The notes: a model not told the origin generated them from the sequence alone. 13,238 nucleotides of DNA from Rhizobiaceae bacterium (GCA_014380965.1 JACMIV010000059.1:1-13238); one strand, 5' to 3'; numbered from the stretch's first letter, positions 1 to 8,159 are shown. Made by a program: numbers and translations.

Positions 1-266
1 ATCGCGATCCGCCCCGCTTCGGTGTGGACGGAGCGCCGCTTCACCGTTCGGGGCGACACGAGTTCCGGGCGCTCGGGGCGGCCCGGCCGGGCTGGAAGCG
101 GCGGATCGGATGGGGAGTGCAGGCCGAGACGCCGCCCGAACCAGCCGCGGCAGGCGTAATCCGTCAGCGCCAGCTTTTCGGTGAGGTCGGCAGCCGAAAG
201 TGCGGCGATCGCCGCGCCACGCAGGCTCGGCGAGCCCAAGACCTCGGGAAAAGCGGTGTCGTTCAC
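1..266 (-). CDS. DUF455 ferritin-like protein, N-terminal part (runs off left edge)
   Basis: The visible 88 codons read, after the start, NDTAFPEVLGSPSLRGAA, then a stretch with 'EKLALT', then a proline/arginine-rich segment 'PARPGRPERPELV' and 'KRRSVHTEAGRIA'. This is the usual N-terminal layout of DUF455 proteins: a short helix, a 'P.RPARPxxPELxxP' linker, then an HTE/GRIALLHA-type start of the ferritin-like helical bundle. The metal-ligand helices lie beyond the edge, so the active site cannot be judged. The family has a ferritin-like fold but no well-established reaction. I chose the GTG at 264-266, which overlaps the TGA of the upstream bcp gene as GTGA. A GAGG lies only one base upstream of it, so translation is probably coupled to bcp. 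A TTG at 237-239 is a possible later start. The family call rests on sequence pattern alone. Confidence 0.72.
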   Translation of the reverse strand, partial: MNDTAFPEVLGSPSLRGAAIAALSAADLTEKLALTDYACRGWFGRRLGLHSPSDPPLPARPGRPERPELVSPRTVKRRSVHTEAGRIA

Positions 267-766
267 ACCTCGGCCGTCAGCGCCTGGGCGGCGACCAGAA
301 CGGCTTTCGCATGTCCCGGCACCTTCACCTTCGGCCAGAGTTCGGCGATCTTGCCGTCCGCGCCGATAAGCGCCGTCGTGCGTTCGACGCCCATGTAGCT
401 CTTTCCGTACATGCTCTTCTCGACCCAGACGCCGAAGGCCGACAGCAGCGTCTTCTCCTCGTCGGAAAGGAGCCGGACCTTCAGCTCATGCTTGTCGCGG
501 AACTTGCCGTGCTTCTTCACCGGATCCGGCGAGACGCCGAGGACCGCGACGCCGAGTTTTGCGAAGTCGTCCGCGAGAGCGGTGAAGTCGATCGCCTCCT
601 GCGTGCAGCCGGACGTATCGTCCTTCGGATAGAAGTAGAGGACGAACGGCCGGCCCTCGAAGTCGCCGCGCGACACCGTGGAGCCGGCATCGTCCGGCAG
701 CGAGAAGTCGGGGCAGGGGCTTCCCATGGTGATGGGGGAGGTGATCGGGGACGGTGTCGCGGTCAA
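263..766 (-). CDS. bcp: Thiol peroxidase of the BCP/PrxQ peroxiredoxin family
   Basis: This is a 167-residue cytoplasmic peroxiredoxin expected to reduce hydrogen peroxide and organic hydroperoxides. The thioredoxin-like fold starts at PDFSLPDD (residues 19-26). The peroxidatic motif is YPKDDTSGCTQEA, with the peroxidatic Cys at 54 and the supporting Thr at 51. GVSPDPVKKHGKF and the late ERTTALIGADGKI (strand and conserved Arg) complete the fold. Many BCPs carry a resolving Cys five residues after the peroxidatic one; here that position is Ile, and the only other Cys is Cys18, so this looks like a 1-Cys or atypical member. The TTG start at 764-766 is favoured by a strong AAGGAAGG just upstream. 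The first ATG (Met14, base 727) has no good ribosome site and would leave only four residues before PDF. The DUF455 gene follows with a four-base overlap, suggesting a small stress operon. Confidence 0.93.
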   Translation of the reverse strand: MTATPSPITSPITMGSPCPDFSLPDDAGSTVSRGDFEGRPFVLYFYPKDDTSGCTQEAIDFTALADDFAKLGVAVLGVSPDPVKKHGKFRDKHELKVRLLSDEEKTLLSAFGVWVEKSMYGKSYMGVERTTALIGADGKIAELWPKVKVPGHAKAVLVAAQALTAEV

Positions 767-770
767 TATG

Positions 771-778
771 CCTTCCTT
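771..778 (-). promoter_or_regulatory. Shine-Dalgarno that fixes the TTG start of bcp
   Basis: Reading the minus strand, AAGGAAGG is followed by CATA and then TTG. The AAGGA core sits seven bases from the TTG at 764-766, which is ideal spacing. No comparable site precedes the ATG at 725-727. This supports a non-ATG start and a 13-residue N-terminal extension relative to that ATG. Confidence 0.65.
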
Positions 779-970
779 TCGGCCGATTGCATTGAGATGG
801 GAGCGTCAGCGAAGCGGTGTCTGAACTCGGTTACCGGCAAACTAGAGCCTGCGGCGGCTTTTGGCGACACCGCGCGTTTTGCACTTTCCGCCCTGCCGCA
901 AGGATTGCACCCTAGCGTCCAGATCACGACGGCGCGAGGGTGTCGGTTCTCGCGGTGCCGGGGGCTGTGC

Positions 971-1025
971 AGGCGTCGAAATCATGAGACCCCGGAACGG
1001 GTCTAGGCGTCGAACGCGATTCGAC
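971..1025. repeat. Direct repeat and two tandem hairpins in the bcp/AsmA-like spacer
   Basis: The 318-base stretch 767-1084 between the divergent bcp and AsmA-like genes holds no convincing gene. Inside it AGGCGTCGAA occurs twice (971-980 and 1005-1014). Between the copies lies AGACCC-cggaac-GGGTCT (987-1004). The second copy overlaps another perfect stem, GTCGAA-cgcga-TTCGAC (1009-1025). Together they form two adjacent 6-bp hairpins about 60-140 bases before the downstream starts. They could be leader structures, protein sites or chance in GC-rich DNA. No clear -35/-10 pair was recognised in the stretch. Confidence 0.4.
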
Positions 1026-1064
1026 CGTCCACTCTGATCTCGATCGAAGGGAGCAGCGCAAGGC

Positions 1065-1154
1065 ATGGCGAGCGCTTCAAGACAATGCCAAGCGGTGGGT
1101 TCGCCGGTTCCGATACCCATAGTCCCGGCGACGCGGGTCTATCGACCCCGATGA
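1065..1154 (+). other. Possible leader ORF (29 codons) in front of the AsmA-like gene
   Basis: An ATG at 1065, preceded by AAGGGAG (1047-1053, spacing 11), opens a 29-codon frame that ends at TGA 1152-1154. The stop overlaps the ATG at 1151 as ATGA, and that ATG is the second candidate start of the AsmA-like gene. The peptide (MASASRQCQAVG...) matches nothing I recognise. It could be an upstream ORF coupling translation to the big gene, or a chance frame, and it is relevant only if 1151 is the true start. Confidence 0.2.
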
Positions 1155-4100
1155 GGCGGCTAAGGCGCTTTCTCTTTGCCGTCGCAAGCACGGCGCTGAC
1201 CTTCGCAATCATAGTCGCGACGGTCTGCGTCCTCGCGCTCGGCACACCGGCGGGCCAGGGGCTCATCCGGCAGCAGACCGAAACCGTCGTCGCGCGCGTT
1301 CTCGGCGCGGACTTCCGCGCGATCCTCGGCGCGCAGACGATCGCTCTCACCGAAGACGGGACCCTCGCGATCCGCTGGTCCGACGTGACGCTCATCCGCC
1401 GCGACGCGACGCTTCCGGCCTCGCGCGTCGCCTCCATCAAGGTCGGCATCGCCGTCCCGCCGCTCTTCGGCGGACGGCTTGAATTCGACCGGATCGAGAT
1501 CGACGGAGCCGAGATCGACCTGACCGGCGGTCGCCTTCGCGGACGCGCCGAACCTCCGGTCGCCGCCCTCCCGGCAGCCGAGACCGAGCTGCCGCGATCG
1601 ATCCACCAGCGCTTCGCGGAGAGCGTCGCCGCCGTCGAAGTGCAACTCGCCGCGCTCCATCGCCTCGGGATCGACCGCGTCGTCCTTCGCGACATAGCGC
1701 TCACCGTTCCGGTCGGCGCCGACGGGGATCCGTTCGTTGCCGACATCGTCCGCGCGCGGTTCCAACTCGCCGACAGCGCAGCTCTCGCATTGTCCGCCGA
1801 GATCCGCGTCGACGGTATCTCAGTCCCCTTCAGCGCCTCCGCGCGCTTTAACGACCAGGCGGCGCATCTCGACCGGGCGAGCGTCTCCCTCGGGCCGGTT
1901 CCACTCGGCGCGCTGATCCCGCCGGGTTCGCCGGAGGATCGCCTGGACCGTCGCCCCTTCGCGACGGACGCACCGGGAACGCTGCGATTCGCGCTGACGA
2001 CGCCTGAAGGCGAGACGCTGCGCAGGGCCGAACTGTCGGTCGACCTTGGCCGCGGCGCCCTTCAGGCCGGCCGCGGGCACACGACCCTCGAAAAGGCTCG
2101 TCTCGGGCTCGCCTATGTCGAAGGCGAGGACGCGCTCGCGCTCGAAGACACGAGCCTCTTCTTCGACGGCTTCGTGATGGGCATCGACGGGCGGGCGGTC
2201 GCCGTCCACGATGCGGCGGACGGTGCTTTCAACGGCTTCGACTTCGCCTTGCAGAGCCGCGACATGACCTCGACCATTGGCGCTCCGGCGGGAGAAGCCC
2301 TCGACGCCAACGTCATCGTCGAGGGGCGGCACGACATTGCCGGGAAGGAGCTTCGACTCGACAAGCTGGTGCTGGCGACCGGCGGGGGCGCCCTCGGTGG
2401 CGATGCGGTGCTGCGCTACGGTGCGGCGGACGCGATGACGACGCTGACGCTCGACGCGAGCGATTTGAAGGCCGGGAACGTCAAGGCCTTCTGGCCCTTC
2501 AATGTCGCCGTCAACACGCGGCGCTGGGTGCTCGATCGCGTCGGCGACGACGGCGGCGTCACGGGCGGGCGCATCGCCATCGCCGTCCGCAAGGACCGGC
2601 TCGACGAGGCCTTCGCGCCGGAGAAGAGCCCGCGCCCGGAGGAACTCGTCATCGACCTCGCACTCGACGGCGCCGCAATCGAGACCGTCGGCGATCTGCC
2701 CCGGCTCACCGGCGCGAGGGGCACCGTCGCGACGCGGGGCGGCGACACGACGGTCGCGCTGGAGACCGCGTCCGTCGAGGGCTTCGGCAAGGTCGCGGTC
2801 GCTCCGAGCACGGTGACCTTCGCCCGCGCTGCGGAGGAGGCGGTGCAGGACGTCGACGGCCGACTCGCCATCGCCTTGTCCGGCGATCTTCCGGAGCTGC
2901 TGGCGATCGCCGCGCGCGAGCCGATCAATGCCCTTCGCACGCTGCCCCTGACCCCGGGCGACACCAGCGGCACGGCGACGGTCAAAGCCGAACTCGGCTT
3001 CCTCCTCGGCGACGCCATCGCACGCGACCGTCAGTTTTCCGGCTGGAAGGTCGACGCCGTGCTCGACGACGCCGCCGTGGCGGTGCCGGTCGAGGGTCGG
3101 CGGCTCGCGGCCCTAACCGGCCCGATCGCGATCACCCCGGGAGCGGCCTCGGGCAATATCGACGGCACGGTAGACGGCATTCCAGCCACGATCGCGTTCC
3201 ACCGGCCTTTCGGCATGAAGCCGGAGGGGACGCGCAAGCTCGAAGTCGATCTCGCGATGACAGGGAACACGGTGGCGGAGGTGCTGCCCTCGCTGTCGGA
3301 TATTCTGACCGGCCCGATCGCGGCGAAGATCGTGCAGGGCGCCGATGCCTCGCTGCGGGCGGAGGTCGAACTCGACGATGCCGCGCTGACGCTGCCGTGG
3401 ATCGGCTGGCGCAAGGGCAAGGGCGTCGCCGCCGCGCTCGCCTTTGACATCGCGACAGTCGAAGGCCGGACGGCGCTGAGGAACGTCTCGCTCAAAGGGG
3501 AGGGCTTCTCCGCGAGCGGCGAGGTCGAGGCCGACGGCGAGGGCGTCCGCTCGGCGACGCTTGGCGACGTCGCGCTCAATCCAGGCGACGACATCGACGT
3601 CGAGGTCCAGCGCGTCGCCAATGGTTTCAGCATCCGGGTCGACGGGAAACGCTTCGACGCGCGGCCCTTCCTCGCCGATCTCAAGGCCAATCTCGGCGCA
3701 AAGGCGGAAAATGCCGGGGGCCGGAGCCGGCGGCAGATCGATGTCGGCATCGCGGTCGACCGGCTGACCGGGTTCGGCGGCGAGGAGATCGCCGGCTTCC
3801 AGCTGAACTATGCCGGCAGCGCCGGCGAGATCGCGGCCCTCGCCATTTCCGGAAGCTCCCGCGGCGGGGCGTTCACCGCCGACCTGTCGCCGCGTGGCGA
3901 GGAGCGCTCGATCGTCGTGCGCACGCCCGATGCCGGATCGCTGGCGGATTTTGCGGGAATCTACGGGCGCATGGAGGGCGGCGCGGTCACGCTCGATCTC
4001 ATCGGATCGAGCCGCCGCGGGTATCGCGGCACGTTGAAGGCCGAGAACTTCACGCTCGTCGACGAGCCGCGCCTGTCGAACCTCGTCGGCTCCGCGCCCT

Positions 4101-4501
4101 CGCCGGACCAGTCGAGCCTGTCGCAGGCCCTCGGCACGGACCTTCGTACCGAGCGCGCCTTCTTCGACCACGCCTCCGTCAACATCGGCTACGGCAGAGG
4201 CGGGCTCGCGGTCTCCGACGGCATCATCCGCGGCCCCGTCTTCGGCTCGAGCTTCGCGGGGACCGTCTACGACCTTCGAAACCGGATCGACATCACCGGC
4301 TCCTTCATGCCGGCCTATGGGATCAACCGCATCTTCGGCGCCATTCCCGTCGTCGGGCAAATCCTCGGCAACGGCAACGAGGGCGGCCTCATCGGCATCA
4401 CCTATCGGCTCGACGGCGAATTCTCTTCGCCGACGCTGACCGTGAACCCGATCTCGGCGATCGCGCCGGGCATTTTTCGGAATATCTTCGCCTATCAGTG
4501 A
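1085..4501 (+). CDS. AsmA/YhdP-like envelope protein with DUF3971 and AsmA-like C-terminal region
   Basis: This is a 1138-residue protein, close to the size of E. coli YhdP. A basic stretch (MRRLRRF, from residue 23) leads into one membrane helix (about residues 29-53, FLFAVASTALTFAIIVATVCVLAL), so the protein is anchored in the inner membrane with the rest in the periplasm. The long body is a series of beta-rich segments ('DAALTLPWIGWRKGKG', 'LDLIGSSRRGYRGTLKAENF'). The C-terminus has the hallmark AsmA-like pattern: GSFMPAYGINRIFGAIPVVGQIL, then GLIGITYRLDGEFSSPTLTVNPISAIAPG. AsmA, YhdP and TamB proteins are thought to carry phospholipid between the membranes; function here is inferred from that family. 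The start is uncertain: the ATG at 1085 has only a weak ribosome site, and the ATG at 1151 gives a more typical signal anchor. It is transcribed away from bcp and ends facing tyrS. Confidence 0.9.
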   Translation: MPSGGFAGSDTHSPGDAGLSTPMRRLRRFLFAVASTALTFAIIVATVCVLALGTPAGQGLIRQQTETVVARVLGADFRAILGAQTIALTEDGTLAIRWSDVTLIRRDATLPASRVASIKVGIAVPPLFGGRLEFDRIEIDGAEIDLTGGRLRGRAEPPVAALPAAETELPRSIHQRFAESVAAVEVQLAALHRLGIDRVVLRDIALTVPVGADGDPFVADIVRARFQLADSAALALSAEIRVDGISVPFSASARFNDQAAHLDRASVSLGPVPLGALIPPGSPEDRLDRRPFATDAPGTLRFALTTPEGETLRRAELSVDLGRGALQAGRGHTTLEKARLGLAYVEGEDALALEDTSLFFDGFVMGIDGRAVAVHDAADGAFNGFDFALQSRDMTSTIGAPAGEALDANVIVEGRHDIAGKELRLDKLVLATGGGALGGDAVLRYGAADAMTTLTLDASDLKAGNVKAFWPFNVAVNTRRWVLDRVGDDGGVTGGRIAIAVRKDRLDEAFAPEKSPRPEELVIDLALDGAAIETVGDLPRLTGARGTVATRGGDTTVALETASVEGFGKVAVAPSTVTFARAAEEAVQDVDGRLAIALSGDLPELLAIAAREPINALRTLPLTPGDTSGTATVKAELGFLLGDAIARDRQFSGWKVDAVLDDAAVAVPVEGRRLAALTGPIAITPGAASGNIDGTVDGIPATIAFHRPFGMKPEGTRKLEVDLAMTGNTVAEVLPSLSDILTGPIAAKIVQGADASLRAEVELDDAALTLPWIGWRKGKGVAAALAFDIATVEGRTALRNVSLKGEGFSASGEVEADGEGVRSATLGDVALNPGDDIDVEVQRVANGFSIRVDGKRFDARPFLADLKANLGAKAENAGGRSRRQIDVGIAVDRLTGFGGEEIAGFQLNYAGSAGEIAALAISGSSRGGAFTADLSPRGEERSIVVRTPDAGSLADFAGIYGRMEGGAVTLDLIGSSRRGYRGTLKAENFTLVDEPRLSNLVGSAPSPDQSSLSQALGTDLRTERAFFDHASVNIGYGRGGLAVSDGIIRGPVFGSSFAGTVYDLRNRIDITGSFMPAYGINRIFGAIPVVGQILGNGNEGGLIGITYRLDGEFSSPTLTVNPISAIAPGIFRNIFAYQ

Positions 4502-4533
4502 GGGGCGGGGAGGAGGAAGCCACCGCCGTGCCG

Positions 4534-4572
4534 ATCACCCTCGCCCTTCGACGAGCTCAGGATGAGGGTGAT
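4534..4572 (+). repeat. Dispersed palindromic repeat, copy 1 (REP-like)
   Basis: A 9-bp perfect stem (ATCACCCTC 4534-4542 with GAGGGTGAT 4564-4572) encloses a 21-base loop containing the core CCTTCGACGAGCTCAGGAT (4545-4563). This core is a widely dispersed intergenic element in many alphaproteobacterial genomes (from memory). It lies 32 bases after the stop of the AsmA-like gene and may also slow or end its transcription. Part of it, TCAGGATGAGG (4557-4567), recurs directly at 4581-4591. Confidence 0.75.
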
Positions 4573-4655
4573 GCGATGCATCAGGATGAGGCCAATGGAG
4601 GCCTTGCCATGCTGGAGATGAGAGGGCGAAGCGAAGGAGGAGCCAACTTCTGAAG

Positions 4656-4692
4656 TGATCCTCATCCTGAGCTTGTCGAAGGACGAGGATCA
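4656..4692 (-). repeat. Dispersed palindromic repeat, copy 2, inverted (REP-like)
   Basis: The same core as copy 1 in opposite orientation (4664-4682, 18 of 19 bases identical), enclosed by its own 8-bp stem TGATCCTC (4656-4663) and GAGGATCA (4685-4692). It lies 20 bases beyond the tyrS stop, on the tyrS side of the convergent gap, so each gene end has one copy facing it. The two cores can also pair with each other, giving a large cruciform over about 160 bases. Translations of this element give the familiar artefactual strings 'RQAQDE' and 'PELVEG', so reading frames here are not genes. Confidence 0.75.
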
Positions 4693-4712
4693 GGCGCCCG
4701 CCTCGACGAGCC

Positions 4713-5969
4713 TCAACCAACCGGCCTTACCAGCACGTGCTTCTTGCGGCCGAGCGAGACTTTCACGACGCCTGCGGTTCCCAGATCGCCCGTTCCGACG
4801 ATCCGCTTTTCGTCCGTCACCGGCAGATCGTTCACCCGCACGGCTCCGCCCTGGATATGGCGACGCACTTCGCTGTTGGAGCCGGCCAGGCCGGCCTTGA
4901 CGAACAGCGTGAGCAGTCCGATGCCGGCCTGCAGCTCATCGGACGCAACGTCGATCGTCGGCAGGTTTTCGGCAAGGGCGCCTTCCTCGAAGGTCTTGCG
5001 TGCCGTCTCCGCTGATTGCGCCGCGGCAGCGTCCCCATGAAGCATCGACGTCACCGCATTGGCGAGGACCTTCTTCGCCTCGTTGATCTCCGCGCCGCCG
5101 AGCGCCTCGAGGTGGGCGATTTCGTCCATTGGCAGCGTCGTGTAGAGCTTGAGGAAGCGGCCGACATCGGCGTCCTCGGTGTTGCGCCAGTACTGCCAGA
5201 ATTCGTAGGGGCTTAGCATGTCGGCATTGAGCCAGATCGCTCCGGTGGCGGACTTGCCCATTTTGGCGCCCGACGAGGTCGTCAGAAGGGGAGAGGTCAG
5301 CGCGAAGAGCTGCGGCGTGCCCATGCGGTGGCCGAGGTCGATGCCGTTGACGATGTTGCCCCACTGATCGGATCCGCCCATCTGGAGGCGAACTCCATAG
5401 CGCTTGTTCAGCTCCACGAAGTCGTAGGCCTGGAGGATCATGTAGTTGAATTCGAGGAAGGACAGCGACTGCTCGCGGTCGAGCCGAAGCTTCACCGAGT
5501 CGAAGGCGAGCATCCGGTTGACGGAGAAGTGGCGGCCGACATCGCGCAGGAACTCGACATAGTTGATCCCGAGCAGCCAGTCGGCATTGTTGACCATCTC
5601 CGCATCCGTCGACCCGTCGCCGAAAGCGAGATAAGGCGCGAAGGCCTTGCGGATGCCGGCGAGATTTTGATCGATGCCCTCCGCCGTGAGGAGCTTCCTC
5701 GCCTCGTCCTTGAAGGAGGGATCGCCGATCATGCCGGTGCCGCCGCCCATCAGGGCAATCGGCTTGTGCCCGGTCTTCTGCATCCAGTGCAGCATCATGA
5801 TCTGGATCAGCGAGCCGACATGGAGGCTCGAAGCCGTCGGGTCGAAGCCGATATAGGCGGACACGGTCTCGGTGCGGAACAGATCGTCCAGCGCCTCGTC
5901 GCCAGAGGTCTGGTGGATGAAGCCGCGCTCGGACAGAGTGCGCAGGAATTCGGACTTGAAGCCGGTCAT
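4713..5969 (-). CDS. tyrS: Tyrosyl-tRNA synthetase
   Basis: This 418-residue class I aminoacyl-tRNA synthetase attaches tyrosine to tRNA-Tyr in the cytoplasm. The catalytic core shows YIGFDPT (39-45), the HIGH-type motif as HVGS (50-53), [11 protein letters not shown] (76-85), the tyrosine pocket residues in YMILQAYD (Tyr176, Gln180, Asp183), GSDQWGNI (199-206) and the KMSKS loop as KMGKS (236-240). The C-terminus is an S4 RNA-binding domain (about 350-415: [22 protein letters not shown]). The length matches bacterial TyrS. The ATG at 5967-5969 begins MTGFKSEFL, the usual TyrS start, with TAGGA upstream; an open frame reaching back to 6137 is not part of the gene because it would cover the divergent anmK start. 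The gap to anmK is 73 bases. Confidence 0.97.
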   Translation of the reverse strand: MTGFKSEFLRTLSERGFIHQTSGDEALDDLFRTETVSAYIGFDPTASSLHVGSLIQIMMLHWMQKTGHKPIALMGGGTGMIGDPSFKDEARKLLTAEGIDQNLAGIRKAFAPYLAFGDGSTDAEMVNNADWLLGINYVEFLRDVGRHFSVNRMLAFDSVKLRLDREQSLSFLEFNYMILQAYDFVELNKRYGVRLQMGGSDQWGNIVNGIDLGHRMGTPQLFALTSPLLTTSSGAKMGKSATGAIWLNADMLSPYEFWQYWRNTEDADVGRFLKLYTTLPMDEIAHLEALGGAEINEAKKVLANAVTSMLHGDAAAAQSAETARKTFEEGALAENLPTIDVASDELQAGIGLLTLFVKAGLAGSNSEVRRHIQGGAVRVNDLPVTDEKRIVGTGDLGTAGVVKVSLGRKKHVLVRPVG

Positions 5970-6042
5970 GAAGGGTGGTCCTAGAGGCAGGTATCGCGGC
6001 GCGATCGTCGCAAGCCGCGGGTTTAGCAAGATTTCCGACGAA

Positions 6043-7206
6043 ATGAAGAGCGAGCCCTCCGGTTTGACCTCATCCGTGACGCCTGAGCGCCCGCTTCGCG
6101 CCATCGGTCTCATGAGCGGCACTTCGATGGACGGCATCGACGTCGCGCTGATCGAGACCGACGGGATCGCGCCGCCGCTGCGGGGAGCGGCCCGCGTCTA
6201 CCCCTACGAGGCCGCCTTCCGCCGCCGCCTCGAAGCAGCGCTGGAAACGGCGAAGGCGATCCGGAAGAGAGACGAGCGGCCGGGCGATCTCGCAGCCCTA
6301 GAGGCCGAGATCACGGATCGCCATGCGGACGTCGTCCGCCGCTTCTGCGCCGACTGCGGCATCGATCCGGTGGCCGTCGACGTCATCGGCTTTCACGGAC
6401 AAACGGTGCTGCATCGGCCGAAGGAGGCGCTGACGGTGCAGCTCGGCGACGGGGCGCGTCTGTCCAAGGCGCTTGGCCTCCCCGTCGTCCACGACATGCG
6501 CGCAGCGGACATGGCAGCGGGAGGACAGGGCGCGCCGTTGGTCCCGGCCTATCATGCAGCGCTCGCACGTGCGTTGCCGCAGAGCCTCGCCAGCCTGCCC
6601 GTCGTCTTCGTCAACATCGGCGGCATTTCGAACATCACCTTCATCGACGGCGAAGGCGATCCCGTCGCCTTCGACAGCGGGCCGGGCAACGCGCTCCTCG
6701 ACCAGTGGGTGGCGCGCGAGGCGGGCATTCCGTTCGACCAGAACGGTGCCATCGCCAGCGAAGGCGGCATCATCGATGCGCTGGCGGAACGCTACCTCCA
6801 GTCCGACTTCTTCGCGCGACCCGCGCCGAAATCGCTCGATCGATTCGATTTTCCCGTTCCCGATGGTCGTGCGGGCAGCCTCGAGGACGTGGCGCGCACG
6901 CTCTGCCTCGTCGCCGCCGAAGCAATTCTCATGGCCGCCGATCATCTTCCCGCGCCACCAAAACTTTGGATCGTCTGCGGGGGCGGCCGGCGGCATCCCG
7001 CGATCATGTCCGATCTCCGGGACGGCGCCAGGCGGCGCGGGGCGGCGGTCGTCTCGGCGGAGGAGGCGGGGTTCGACGGCGACGCAATGGAGGCGGAGGC
7101 CTGGGCCTTTCTCGCAGTGCGCGCGTTGAAGGGCCTTCCGCTGACCTTCCCGTCGACGACAGGTTGCCGGGTGCCGGTGACCGGCGGCGTCGTCGCCTTG
7201 GCCTGA
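6043..7206 (+). CDS. anmK: Anhydro-N-acetylmuramic acid kinase
   Basis: This 387-residue cytoplasmic kinase opens and phosphorylates 1,6-anhydro-MurNAc released by lytic transglycosylases, giving MurNAc-6-phosphate for peptidoglycan recycling. Diagnostic motifs are the phosphate loop [12 protein letters not shown] (22-33), [38 protein letters not shown] and the late [12 protein letters not shown], all typical of AnmK in the actin-like ATPase fold. The ATG at 6043 gives an 18-residue leader before [11 protein letters not shown]; its ribosome site is weak (GACGA). Later GTG or TTG starts (for example Val12) would bring the length nearer the usual 370. The frame is open upstream, but that part overlaps tyrS on the other strand and is rejected. 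No MurQ or AmpG gene is visible nearby, so only this recycling step is represented here. Confidence 0.95.
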   Translation: MKSEPSGLTSSVTPERPLRAIGLMSGTSMDGIDVALIETDGIAPPLRGAARVYPYEAAFRRRLEAALETAKAIRKRDERPGDLAALEAEITDRHADVVRRFCADCGIDPVAVDVIGFHGQTVLHRPKEALTVQLGDGARLSKALGLPVVHDMRAADMAAGGQGAPLVPAYHAALARALPQSLASLPVVFVNIGGISNITFIDGEGDPVAFDSGPGNALLDQWVAREAGIPFDQNGAIASEGGIIDALAERYLQSDFFARPAPKSLDRFDFPVPDGRAGSLEDVARTLCLVAAEAILMAADHLPAPPKLWIVCGGGRRHPAIMSDLRDGARRRGAAVVSAEEAGFDGDAMEAEAWAFLAVRALKGLPLTFPSTTGCRVPVTGGVVALA

Positions 7207-7222
7207 GCTGCGAGCGGCAGCT
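7206..7222 (+). terminator. Possible weak intrinsic terminator after anmK
   Basis: A perfect 6-bp stem AGCTGC-gagcg-GCAGCT begins on the last base of the anmK stop codon and is followed by a very short T run (TTTCG). The stem is GC-rich but the U tract is poor, so it may only pause transcription. The rest of the gap to the next gene (7223-7427) holds no gene or promoter that I can support. Confidence 0.35.
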
Positions 7223-7427
7223 TTCGCCCATTGTCCCTGCCACTCGCCGCAAGTGGTTCGCGGGCATGGCGTTATCGCGCACCGTCCGACTGTAATCTTC
7301 CCGTCAAAGAACCGACGTAAACGATGAGGGAGCGCGGGCATGTCGCCCCGGCTTCGATCCGGTTCACGGGACGATACCGACGGCGTTCCGTACCGTTCCG
7401 GCGAGCGGCAGGTCCGAAGAAGCCTTC

Positions 7428-8159
7428 ATGACGAACGCGCTCCTCTCCATCGTCATCCCGTGCAAGAACGAGGCCCGCAATCTGCCGCCGCTTCTCGACG
7501 AGATCGACGCGGCGCTCGGACAGACGGCCTTCGAGGTGATCGTCGTCGACGACGGCTCGACCGACGACACCCGAGCTGTGCTTGCGGCCGAGCGGCTTGC
7601 CCGGCGCTTTTCCGTCCGCCACCTGCGGCACGAGCGATCCGCGGGGCAGAGCATCGCGCTCCGCTCGGGCGTCTTCGCCGCCCACGGCGCCATCGTGGCG
7701 ACGCTCGACGGCGACGGGCAGAACGACCCGCGCTACATCCCTGCCCTCGTGGAGGCGCTGAACGCTGCCGACGAGGGGGTCGGCCTCGTCACGGGCCAGC
7801 GGCTGAAGCGCCAGGACACGACCCTGAAACGCCTGTCCTCGAAGATCGCGAACCGGGTGCGCGGTCGTGTGCTCGGGGACTACACGCGCGACACCGGCTG
7901 CAGCCTGAAGGCGATGCACACGGCACTTTTCAGGCAACTGCCGTTCTTCGACGGCAGTCACCGCTTCCTGCCCGCCCTCGTGCAGCAGGAAGGCTTCACC
8001 GTCATCCACATCGACGTTTACGACCGCCCGCGGCGCTTCGGCGTCTCCCATTACGGCATCTTCGACCGGGCCATGCGCGCGACGGTGGACCTTCTCGGCG
8101 TCTGGTGGCTGAAGCAGCGGCGGCGGAACCTGCCGCGCGTGGTGGAGATCGCGCCATGA
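7428..8159 (+). CDS. GT2 family glycosyltransferase, polyprenyl-phosphate sugar synthase type
   Basis: This 243-residue protein is of the dolichol-phosphate-mannose synthase / ArnC / RgtE type, expected to move a sugar from a nucleotide donor onto a polyprenyl phosphate at the inner face of the membrane. The N-terminal GT-A fold shows SIVIPCKNEARNL (7-19), the nucleotide-binding VVDDGSTDDT (39-48) and the metal-binding DGDGQNDP (94-101, D94/D96). DYTRDTGCSLKAM and the positively charged RPRRFGVSHYG are typical acceptor-side motifs. Unlike ArnC it has no C-terminal membrane helices and ends in a basic stretch (WWLKQRRRNLPR), so it is probably peripheral. The ATG at 7428 is preceded by a modest GAAGAAG. 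Its stop overlaps the next ATG (ATGA). The sugar cannot be read from sequence; in related alphaproteobacteria such genes make polyprenyl-phosphate galacturonic acid, which is a guess here. Confidence 0.88.
   Translation: MTNALLSIVIPCKNEARNLPPLLDEIDAALGQTAFEVIVVDDGSTDDTRAVLAAERLARRFSVRHLRHERSAGQSIALRSGVFAAHGAIVATLDGDGQNDPRYIPALVEALNAADEGVGLVTGQRLKRQDTTLKRLSSKIANRVRGRVLGDYTRDTGCSLKAMHTALFRQLPFFDGSHRFLPALVQQEGFTVIHIDVYDRPRRFGVSHYGIFDRAMRATVDLLGVWWLKQRRRNLPRVVEIAP

Noticed and set aside
842..1120. Minus-strand 92-codon frame in the bcp/AsmA-like spacer
   Set aside because: Arg/Pro-rich, no ribosome site, and no family pattern. It overlaps the start of the AsmA-like gene, so I could not support it as a gene.
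3113..4360. 415-codon minus-strand frame inside the AsmA-like gene
   Set aside because: It is an antisense shadow of GC-rich coding DNA with an Arg/Asp/Ala-rich, domainless product, while the plus frame carries the AsmA-like motifs.
4535..4720. Minus-strand reading frame over the tyrS/AsmA-like gap
   Set aside because: It is a translation of the dispersed repeat (RQAQDE and PELVEG strings), with no domain and no ribosome site.
6298..7341. 347-codon minus-strand frame over anmK
   Set aside because: It is an antisense shadow with no recognisable domain, against a clear AnmK on the plus strand.
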